Assembly: GCA_028682985.1 (NCBI GenBank)
Contig: JAJRAE010000172.1
Coordinates: forward strand, 1 to 9,216
Length of the DNA: 9,216 nucleotides
Reading direction: 5' to 3'
Source: Methanobacterium sp.
GTDB taxonomy: Archaea; Methanobacteriota; Methanobacteria; Methanobacteriales; Methanobacteriaceae
Made by a program: the position numbers and the translations under genes. The notes under the pieces are model-generated. The model did not search any database. It worked only from the letters and a program-made list of their open reading frames with translations, and was not told where the DNA came from. Below are positions 1 to 6,576 of the stretch, piece after piece (the first letter of the stretch is position 1; every line of letters starts with the position of its first letter).

Positions 1-661
1 AAATAAGAGTGGGAGCTGCCAGGGGATAGTAAGCCAGGATGATTATGGCCCCAAATTCGCTTATAGCCCGAGCCCAGCACATAATAGCACCGACCACGAC
101 GCTACGTAGGGATAAAGGTAGGGATATAACAAAAAAGGTTCGCATGCTTCCAGATCCCAGTGTTCTTGCCACTTTTTCCAGGCGGGGGTCCACTCCTTCA
201 AATCCTTCCCGGGCGGAATTAACCACAAATGAAGCACTGACAAATAACATGGCAATAACCACTCCTGGTAAAGCATCTGTAAAGGTCAAGCCCAGTTTAC
301 TTAACGGGGCTCCTAGAATTCCAGTTGAGGTGAAGATTAATAATAGAGCAATGCCACTCACAGTATGAGGGATCACAATCGGCACATCGATAATTGATTC
401 CACAAATCCTTTTCCTGTAAAATCATATCTGGCCAGTACGTATGCCAGGGGAATACCAAATATAAGGGCTATTATAGTAGCAGCCAGAGCAGAATATACA
501 CTTATGAAAATAGCACTAATTACTTGATTGTCCTGAAAATCTGCAATGATTGAAGATGGATCTGATGAAAAAATAAGATTAACTATGGGTATCAGGATGA
601 ATAACACTAGAAATGAACCCATGAGTGCAAAAAAGATTGTTGTATAATCTAAAGTTTTCAT
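1..661 (-). CDS. wtpB: Tungstate/molybdate ABC transporter permease (partial, C-terminus beyond window)
   Basis: This is the membrane permease of a tungstate/molybdate ABC importer; with the binding protein WtpA and an ATPase it brings the oxyanion across the cytoplasmic membrane. The frame is open from the ATG at 661 to the left edge, giving 220 residues of a family usually about 250 long, so only the last part is missing. Hydrophobic segments lie near residues 7-31, 47-70, 98-112, 133-148 and 186-210. The cytoplasmic EAA loop that contacts the ATPase is clear at about 152-169 (EGFEGVDPRLEKVARTLG), followed by the ISEFGAI stretch typical of ModB/WtpB/CysT permeases. No good Shine-Dalgarno sequence precedes the ATG, and no ATG, GTG or TTG lies in frame between the upstream stop and 661. 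The gene follows wtpA by 111 bases on the same strand. The ATPase gene (wtpC) is expected just outside the window. Whether the substrate is tungstate or molybdate cannot be told from sequence. Confidence 0.9.
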   Translation of the reverse strand, partial: MKTLDYTTIFFALMGSFLVLFILIPIVNLIFSSDPSSIIADFQDNQVISAIFISVYSALAATIIALIFGIPLAYVLARYDFTGKGFVESIIDVPIVIPHTVSGIALLLIFTSTGILGAPLSKLGLTFTDALPGVVIAMLFVSASFVVNSAREGFEGVDPRLEKVARTLGSGSMRTFFVISLPLSLRSVVVGAIMCWARAISEFGAIIILAYYPLAAPTLI

Positions 662-738
662 AAATTTTGTCCATAAAGTTGTTAAAATTTCAGAATTCTT
701 GTAATTAATTTAGAAAATATAATATAAAAAGAATAGGG

Positions 739-764
739 ATAAGGAGATAATTGCAACTCCTTAT
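739..764 (-). terminator. Stem-loop between wtpA and wtpB, possible attenuator
   Basis: A perfect 8-base inverted repeat (ATAAGGAG and CTCCTTAT, 10-base loop) starts 8 bases after the wtpA stop. In the direction of transcription it is followed within about 8 bases by a T-rich run (TTTTTATATTATATTTT). This layout fits a partial terminator or a transcript-stabilising hairpin that lowers expression of the permease relative to the binding protein. The arms also resemble a Shine-Dalgarno and its complement, but no start codon is suitably placed after them. The repeat is seen directly; the function is inferred. Confidence 0.45.
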
Positions 765-772
765 GAAAAATT

Positions 773-1825
773 TCAAATTTTAATTAAGTAATTTTGTAAT
801 GCGCTGGGTATATCTGTTGAACCATTGGTAGGTTCTGCTGGTGTAATTGGATCTTGGAAGTTATTTCTTGTTATCTGCACACCTTCAGAGCTTAAAAGAA
901 GCTCCAGAAATTCAGTTGCAAGTTTACTATTAGGAGAGTTTTTTAACTGTGTAATCCCATATACTATTGGTGTTAATGTTACATTTTTTGATTTATTGGT
1001 GCCACTGTATTGCACAAGTTTAATTTTCTTATAATCCGGTTCATATGTAGTATTGGATAATCTTAGCTTATCTGGGAGGGATATATATTTTACTCCAGAT
1101 CCTTTCAACTGTTCAGCGTCACTTTTATAGACTAATACATAATCAACCGCACCGGACTGTAGCACAGGCATTAATTCTCCCACCGCAGGTCGTATCACAA
1201 CTTTTGATGAAGGATCGATGCTTGTGGGACTATTAATAATATAACCGGTTCCATTAATTTGGGTGGTAATTGCAGTGTTCTGGCCAATTAATGTACTGAA
1301 TATAGTTGAATTATTATAATAGGATTCAGCCAGCTGTATCATCATCACACCCCGATATCCTGCTGGTGCCGAGTTGGGATCTGCAAATCCAAATTTGACA
1401 TCGTTCTGGGAAAGGATCTGGTACCAATTGTCACTATTAATTTGACTGCTATTTTTACTTTTATCTGTGTATGCTATCACCATCTCATTCCGGGCATATT
1501 TAAGGTTAAAAGTAGCATAATTGGGCATCATACGTTGATCTATTAAGCCGTAATCTGCTGAAGCCATGATATCCGCCGATTTATTAAGCTGAGTGATTTG
1601 ACTGATAAGATCAGCACTTCCACCATAATGAATCTCCACATTTACGTTGGGATGCTGTGATTTAAATTTAGCAGCGGTTTCATTCATAGATGGGGCCAGA
1701 CTACTCGCTGCATAGACAATTAAAGTTCCATTTTCTGAATAAGAGTTATATGCAGTGTATCCATATACTCCGAATCCAATAATTGCAATTAATATAATTA
1801 TAGATATTATCAACTTGCTTTTCAT
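773..1825 (-). CDS. wtpA: Tungstate/molybdate-binding protein of ABC transporter (WtpA/ModA family)
   Basis: This is the extracytoplasmic oxyanion binding protein that feeds the importer encoded downstream. From the ATG at 1825 it has 350 residues, close to the usual length for archaeal WtpA. Residues 4-24 form one hydrophobic segment, a signal peptide or anchor; there is no lipobox cysteine. Family motifs follow: IVYAASSLAPSM (36-47), GSADLISQI (69-77), DIMASADY (85-92) and the hallmark FGFADPNSAPAGYRG (145-159), with EFLELLLSSEGVQI near the end. D149 and E217 are plausible counterparts of the two carboxylates that complete octahedral coordination in known WtpA proteins (from family knowledge, not aligned). 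The frame also opens at an ATG at 1840, giving 5 extra residues. I prefer 1825 because a GAGGA sequence lies 8 bases before it and overlaps the 1840 ATG, which has no ribosome site of its own. Tungstate versus molybdate preference is not decidable here. Confidence 0.93.
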   Translation of the reverse strand: MKSKLIISIIILIAIIGFGVYGYTAYNSYSENGTLIVYAASSLAPSMNETAAKFKSQHPNVNVEIHYGGSADLISQITQLNKSADIMASADYGLIDQRMMPNYATFNLKYARNEMVIAYTDKSKNSSQINSDNWYQILSQNDVKFGFADPNSAPAGYRGVMMIQLAESYYNNSTIFSTLIGQNTAITTQINGTGYIINSPTSIDPSSKVVIRPAVGELMPVLQSGAVDYVLVYKSDAEQLKGSGVKYISLPDKLRLSNTTYEPDYKKIKLVQYSGTNKSKNVTLTPIVYGITQLKNSPNSKLATEFLELLLSSEGVQITRNNFQDPITPAEPTNGSTDIPSALQNYLIKI

Positions 1826-1833
1826 GTTATTGT

Positions 1834-1838
1834 TCCTC
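1834..1838 (-). promoter_or_regulatory. Ribosome binding site that decides the wtpA start
   Basis: GAGGA lies 8 bases before the ATG at 1825. It overlaps the alternative ATG at 1840, which it therefore cannot serve, so it favours the shorter protein. Confidence 0.6.
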
Positions 1839-1863
1839 ATATGGTAGTTGAAAGAAATTTATC

Positions 1864-1885
1864 GATATGCATATATAAACATATC
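1864..1885 (-). promoter_or_regulatory. wtpA TATA box inside a perfect inverted repeat, candidate operator
   Basis: On the minus strand TTTATATATG (1870-1879) is a good archaeal TATA box. It predicts transcription start near 1850 and a leader of about 25 bases to the ATG at 1825. The box is framed by a perfect 6-base inverted repeat, GATATG at 1864-1869 and CATATC at 1880-1885. A protein bound there would block TBP, as expected for repression of a metal oxyanion importer when metal is plentiful. Bacterial ModE sites are also AT-rich palindromes, but I do not claim a match. TATA box seen; operator inferred. Confidence 0.45.
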
Positions 1886-2023
1886 TATTTGAATTTTAAA
1901 AATTTATTGTATTTAAAACACTTTAATGTGGATAATATATTTTATAAATAATATTTAACGTTATCAGGATTATACTAATAGATTTAAGTAGAAAATTAAA
2001 ATTAATAACAAATCAATCTGAAT

Positions 2024-2047
2024 AGAAAATAAATAAAAATAATTAAT
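2024..2047 (-). terminator. T-rich stretch after the FmdE-like gene
   Basis: Immediately after the stop at 2048 the minus strand reads ATTATTTTTATTTATTTTCT with no stem. Archaeal transcription commonly ends at such oligo-T runs. The whole 1841-2047 gap is AT-rich, so specificity is weak; beyond this element and the wtpA promoter I see nothing else in it. Confidence 0.35.
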
Positions 2048-2614
2048 TTAGAAACAGGTCCGACAAAAATCTTCATCATCTATAATCACAAAGGATTCAC
2101 CACATTTGCGGCATATGGCCACCTTTTTTTTGAGCTTGACAGGAACGGGCAAATCAACATATTCCCAGGTATAAACAGCGTCACCAGCCTTTATAAGTTC
2201 AGATATAGCATCTTCGTGGGATATTTTTCTCTCATTCATATACCAAGCATGCAAAATAGGATAATCAGCTGTTTTAGCAGGGTCAAGAATAATCCTCAGA
2301 CCTTGCACCATCTTATCACCGGGCTTTGCTGCCTTGTTAATGGTCATGGCCATCTTACCATAATCTAGAATCTTTAGTCCTTTATTACCTACTGTACAGC
2401 CACAAAGTATCTGGAAAGGATCAGGCAAGCAGTTAAATGTTTCACAGGTAACATATACCTTATCATCCTCTTTAATATCCAGTAATCTTTGGGCAATGGT
2501 GAGCATCTGAATTCCAATAAATGCGCCTGTGCTCAGATAGCCGTGGAATGGAATTATCTTCTCAATCTGGGATAATATTTTCGGGTCATCGATTTTTGAT
2601 AATATTTCATCCAT
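2048..2614 (-). CDS. FmdE-family protein (formylmethanofuran dehydrogenase subunit E-like) with C-terminal zinc ribbon
   Basis: This 188-residue protein belongs to the FmdE family, associated with Mo/W formylmethanofuran dehydrogenase, which makes formylmethanofuran from CO2 in the first step of methanogenesis. Its exact role there is not established. The central block C57-x4-C62-x-PDPFQILCGCTVGNKG followed by DYGKMA (84-89) matches the family core. A C-terminal zinc ribbon uses C168-x2-C171 and C184-x2-C187. The N-terminal motif, normally FHGHxCPG with metal-binding His and Cys, reads FHGYLSTG (23-30) here, so two expected ligands are missing. The start at 2614 is supported by AGGTGA 6 bases upstream. 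The gene lies upstream of wtpA on the same strand, but 222 bases and a separate promoter divide them, so they are probably separate transcripts. A metal-handling or assembly role linked to the Mo/W transporter is inference. Confidence 0.85.
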   Translation of the reverse strand: MDEILSKIDDPKILSQIEKIIPFHGYLSTGAFIGIQMLTIAQRLLDIKEDDKVYVTCETFNCLPDPFQILCGCTVGNKGLKILDYGKMAMTINKAAKPGDKMVQGLRIILDPAKTADYPILHAWYMNERKISHEDAISELIKAGDAVYTWEYVDLPVPVKLKKKVAICRKCGESFVIIDDEDFCRTCF

Positions 2615-2620
2615 TTTGGT

Positions 2621-2626
2621 TCACCT
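2621..2626 (-). promoter_or_regulatory. Ribosome binding site of the FmdE-like gene
   Basis: AGGTGA lies 6 bases before the ATG at 2614. It complements the archaeal 16S rRNA 3' end and fixes the start. It also argues against a leaderless transcript from the TATA-like TTTATACATA at 2633-2642. Confidence 0.65.
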
Positions 2627-2671
2627 ATATCTATGTATAAATTAAGATTTTTATGTTGATATTATTTACTG

Positions 2672-2680
2672 TAATATAAC
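2672..2680. promoter_or_regulatory. Candidate TATA element in the divergent FmdE-like/trmO promoter region
   Basis: The two genes diverge from a 110-base gap. TAATATAAC here would place a plus-strand start near 2702, about 22 bases before trmO. Read on the minus strand the same site is TTATATTA, which would give a start near 2650 and a leader of about 35 bases for the FmdE-like gene. One element may therefore serve both genes. The region is AT-rich throughout, so the assignment is tentative. Confidence 0.3.
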
Positions 2681-2724
2681 AAATTAGAAATAAAGGATCA
2701 ATATTAATTTAAGAGGATTAGATA

Positions 2725-3216
2725 ATGGAAACCATTGAATATATGCCAATTGGTGTTATCAGATCCCCATTTAAGAATTTAGAGGGAATGCCCATCCAGC
2801 CTGTAGGCGCACGTGGTGTAAGAGGAGAGGTACATCTAAAAGATGAATATATAGCTGGACTGGCAGATATCGACCAGTTTTCACATATAATTTTAATTTA
2901 CCATTTTCATAAGTCAAAAGGATTTAAATTAAAGGTTAAACCCTTCCTAGATAACAATATAAGAGGTTTATTTGCAACTAGAGCTCCAAAACGACCAAAT
3001 CCTATAGGACTTTCAGTTGTTCGAAATAACAGAGTTACAGGTAATATAATACATATATCTAATGTAGATGTGCTTGACGGAACCCCGTTACTGGATATAA
3101 AGCCATATATTCCACAAATGGAACGAGATGAAGATGAAGAAATATGCATCGGCTGGCTTAAAGAAGTACATCATAAGGCCAAAGAAAAAAAATCAGATAA
3201 AAGATTTATTAATTAA
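2725..3216 (+). CDS. trmO: TrmO/TsaA family tRNA (N6-threonylcarbamoyladenosine-37) N6-methyltransferase
   Basis: This is a 163-residue single-domain TsaA-like (UPF0066/YaeB) protein. In bacteria the family uses S-adenosylmethionine to methylate t6A at position 37 of certain tRNAs; archaeal members are assigned by homology. The signature FATRAPKRPNPIGLS (83-97) and the closing motif DGTPLLDIKPY (118-128) are both intact. The N-terminus IGVIRSPF (9-16) also fits the family. The protein lacks the C-terminal extension of E. coli TrmO and has a short charged tail. The start is supported by AGAGG ending 8 bases before the ATG. It is the only plus-strand gene in the window and is convergent with nrpR. 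Methylation of t6A is the best guess, but RNA substrate specificity cannot be read from the sequence. Confidence 0.88.
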   Translation: METIEYMPIGVIRSPFKNLEGMPIQPVGARGVRGEVHLKDEYIAGLADIDQFSHIILIYHFHKSKGFKLKVKPFLDNNIRGLFATRAPKRPNPIGLSVVRNNRVTGNIIHISNVDVLDGTPLLDIKPYIPQMERDEDEEICIGWLKEVHHKAKEKKSDKRFIN

Positions 3217-3235
3217 TAATAAAGATTTACTATTT

Positions 3236-3241
3236 AAAAAA
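3236..3241 (-). terminator. Oligo-T run downstream of nrpR
   Basis: The minus strand has six T residues here, 62 bases after the nrpR stop, following a locally GC-rich segment. It may end the nrpR transcript in the convergent gap with trmO. No clear stem precedes it. Confidence 0.3.
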
Positions 3242-3303
3242 GGCACCTGAATAATTGGTCTTATTTGCTAATCCCGGACGCGCTATTTCTAAATAAATAT
3301 AAA

Positions 3304-5001
3304 TTAGAACTCTTCCATCTGGGAGACATCCATCATAGTCTCCACTGCTTTAGGTTCTAGATGAATTCCGGCCTCTCGGATAGCTGCCAGGGGATTTAAT
3401 CCTCCAGGTGTCACGATTCCAGCATGGTATCTTTCCACTTTGGCATTGTAGATGAGTTCGCTGGGTTTACCTACTTCTAGAATGGAGAATCCATTTTCTT
3501 TTATTTCATTCAGCACATCCACTGCATCCTGACGAGCTATGTAGGGTATTTCTTTTAAGCTGGCCAGTATTCTTCCACTTCCACTGATTGCTTCCAGTAC
3601 TGAGGTCATACCCTTGGAAATGTAAATTTCATGTGGATCAAGTGAGGATCCACTGTATGCAGTTAATTCTATGAACCTGGGATTTTTATCCTGTGTTTCT
3701 AGAATACCTCCATACTGGGGGATGGCGGGGATCCCTTTTTTATGTAATATTCCCTCAATGGTCAGGCTGCAGACGGTAGCTATACTTATCTTGTCTTTTT
3801 CCATGTCGGGGATTATCTGGTAATATTTGCTTACACAATATTCAGGTTTTCTGGTCATAACTTTACTGAATATGTCCAGAGCTTCTTCCTGGTCTTTCTG
3901 GTTTACCTGTGATATGTTGGTGATTACCTGGCCTTGTTGGGTTTCAGGATCATAATCCACCATGTAAATCAGGTTCCAGGCTTTTGATAGTAGAAATTTA
4001 ACTTTTTCTCTCTTAATCGAGCTGGTGGTTTTCAACACTGGTTGGGGGGTTATTAATCTTTCCATAGAAGAGAATTCCACAGTTTTTTCCGCCAGACGGA
4101 TGTTAACATCATATCCTGCTTCTTTAGCAGCACAGAGGGGACTGATACCACCTACCACTGCGATTCCCACCATGTCTTCATCTACGGGAATGCCCAGTAC
4201 AGATTCGCCGGCTTCCCCAATTTTCATCAACCCAGAGACACCTATTTTCTCCATATCCCTAAATGTTTTCACTGCTTTTTGTCGGGCGCTTTGCGGTAAT
4301 AAGCGGAAATTAGCAGGTATCGATCCATTTCCTTCCCTAGCCACCTGGAGTACTGATGTCATTTCCTGGTCAGTAAATGCTTCCAGGGGGGTCATTGATG
4401 TCTTTTTGTATGCAATGAGTTCAGTGAATCTTGTTGGTTTGTAATCTTCAATTTCCACTAGCCCTCCGTATTGGGGAATTACTGGTATTCCTTCCTGTCT
4501 TAGCATGCCGTCAATGGTGGTTCCGCATATGGTGTCCAGTTTAAAGTAGTTTTCTTTATTTTCTACTGGTTGACTGAGTTTAACAAAGGGACTAACTGCA
4601 ATACCTTTCTCAAATACTTCTTTAAGTATTTTCATTATTCCCTTTTTATCCTTAAACAAGGAGGTATTAACCACCACATTCCCCTGTGCATTAAGGGGAT
4701 TAAGGGTGGTTTTATAGATCATGTTTTCAAATTTAGAGAAAATAAAATCTACCTGATCGTATATTAAACCTTTTTCCAGTTCTTTAAGACCTTTCGGAGT
4801 TATTTCTCTTCCAGCGTAACCCTTACGTTCTGTGAATCCTTTTTCATCCAGGATCCGCATGTGATATCGCACTGCGCGTTCTCCCAAATCATAACCTTTC
4901 TTTTTAAGTTCCAGTGCAATGGTTTTAGCGCCTAGTATTTCATCTTTATCTGCGAGGATCCTTAATATTTCCATCATTTTACGATCAGTTTCATCAGGCA
5001 T
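3304..5001 (-). CDS. nrpR: NrpR, transcriptional repressor of nitrogen assimilation
   Basis: NrpR is the euryarchaeal repressor of nitrogen fixation and glutamine synthetase genes. It binds GGAA-N6-TTCC operators when nitrogen is sufficient and releases them when 2-oxoglutarate rises. The 565-residue protein has a winged-helix DNA-binding domain at about 5-75, then two homologous NrpR regulatory domains (DUF128) at about 85-310 and 335-555. The internal duplication is plain: CGTTIDGMLRQEGIPVIPQYGG (159-180) aligns with CSLTIEGILHKKGIPAIPQYGG (411-432), an offset of 252 residues. So this is the fused two-domain form, not the split NrpRI/NrpRII arrangement of Methanosarcina. The ATG at 5001 has a weak GGTG site 5 bases upstream. 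The gene follows glnA by 135 bases on the same strand, with its own TATA box between. Read-through from glnA could add some self-control. Confidence 0.95.
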   Translation of the reverse strand: MPDETDRKMMEILRILADKDEILGAKTIALELKKKGYDLGERAVRYHMRILDEKGFTERKGYAGREITPKGLKELEKGLIYDQVDFIFSKFENMIYKTTLNPLNAQGNVVVNTSLFKDKKGIMKILKEVFEKGIAVSPFVKLSQPVENKENYFKLDTICGTTIDGMLRQEGIPVIPQYGGLVEIEDYKPTRFTELIAYKKTSMTPLEAFTDQEMTSVLQVAREGNGSIPANFRLLPQSARQKAVKTFRDMEKIGVSGLMKIGEAGESVLGIPVDEDMVGIAVVGGISPLCAAKEAGYDVNIRLAEKTVEFSSMERLITPQPVLKTTSSIKREKVKFLLSKAWNLIYMVDYDPETQQGQVITNISQVNQKDQEEALDIFSKVMTRKPEYCVSKYYQIIPDMEKDKISIATVCSLTIEGILHKKGIPAIPQYGGILETQDKNPRFIELTAYSGSSLDPHEIYISKGMTSVLEAISGSGRILASLKEIPYIARQDAVDVLNEIKENGFSILEVGKPSELIYNAKVERYHAGIVTPGGLNPLAAIREAGIHLEPKAVETMMDVSQMEEF

Positions 5002-5063
5002 TCTTACACCGTGGAAAGTTATTGAATACTTATTTAGTTTATCTGATGGATTTTATTTAAAAC

Positions 5064-5075
5064 TTTTTATAAATA
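5064..5075 (-). promoter_or_regulatory. nrpR TATA box
   Basis: ATTTATAAAAAG on the minus strand is a good archaeal TATA box. It predicts a start near 5044 and a leader of about 43 bases. No perfect GGAA-N6-TTCC site accompanies it, so direct self-repression at this promoter is not supported. Confidence 0.45.
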
Positions 5076-5103
5076 ACACTTAGATAATAAAACTAAAGAA
5101 AAT

Positions 5104-5131
5104 TAATTAAAAAGAGAATAAAAGAAAAATT
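5104..5131 (-). terminator. Oligo-T terminator of glnA
   Basis: Shortly after the glnA stop at 5137 the minus strand runs AAATTTTTCTTTTATTCTC and then TTTTT, a typical stemless archaeal terminator. It would separate glnA from nrpR transcription at least partly. Confidence 0.5.
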
Positions 5132-5136
5132 TAGGA

Positions 5137-6465
<1,329 letters not shown>

Positions 6466-6498
6466 AAAATTCCTCTCCGTGAAGGTTAATTTATCACC

Positions 6499-6512
6499 GG
6501 AAATAAGTTTCC
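6499..6512 (-). promoter_or_regulatory. NrpR operator in the glnA promoter
   Basis: The sequence GGAAATAAGTTTCC is an exact GGAA-N6-TTCC palindrome, the operator form established for NrpR in Methanococcus maripaludis. It lies just downstream of the glnA TATA box, at the predicted transcription start (about 6500), where binding would block initiation. It is about 34 bases upstream of the glnA ATG. Only one such site is present; a second, lower-affinity operator as in M. maripaludis glnA is not seen. Confidence 0.85.
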
Positions 6513-6520
6513 TATTGCTT

Positions 6521-6530
6521 GTTTATAAAT
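6521..6530 (-). promoter_or_regulatory. glnA TATA box
   Basis: ATTTATAAAC on the minus strand is a strong archaeal TATA box. The expected start is about 25 bases downstream, inside the NrpR operator, giving a leader of about 35 bases that still contains the GGAGAGG ribosome site at 6472-6478. Confidence 0.65.
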
Positions 6531-6558
6531 GTTGTGGAATACCAAATATAATAAAGGT

Positions 6559-6566
6559 AAAAAAAA
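6559..6566 (-). terminator. Oligo-T terminator after the membrane phosphohydrolase gene
   Basis: Eight consecutive T residues on the minus strand lie 10 bases after the stop at 6577 and upstream of the glnA promoter. A stemless T8 run is a good archaeal terminator and would insulate glnA from upstream transcription. Confidence 0.55.
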
Positions 6567-6576
6567 TTAATTTCTA

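Noticed and set aside
1826..1840. Longer wtpA start at 1840 (MRNNN extension)
   Set aside because: It lacks a ribosome site, and its ATG overlaps the GAGGA sequence that serves the ATG at 1825.
3270..3290. GC-rich patch resembling a tRNA T-arm end (AATCCCGGACGCGC)
   Set aside because: No matching upstream arm, no TTCRA loop and no acceptor or anticodon stem can be folded around it. It may only be part of a convergent-gene spacer.
4025..4444. 139-codon open frame on the plus strand inside nrpR
   Set aside because: It is antisense to a well-supported gene, with no family resemblance and no promoter or ribosome site evidence.
5013..5026. Possible NrpR operator in the nrpR leader (GGAA followed by six bases)
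   Set aside because: The right half reads TGAA, not TTCC, so only one half-site is present.
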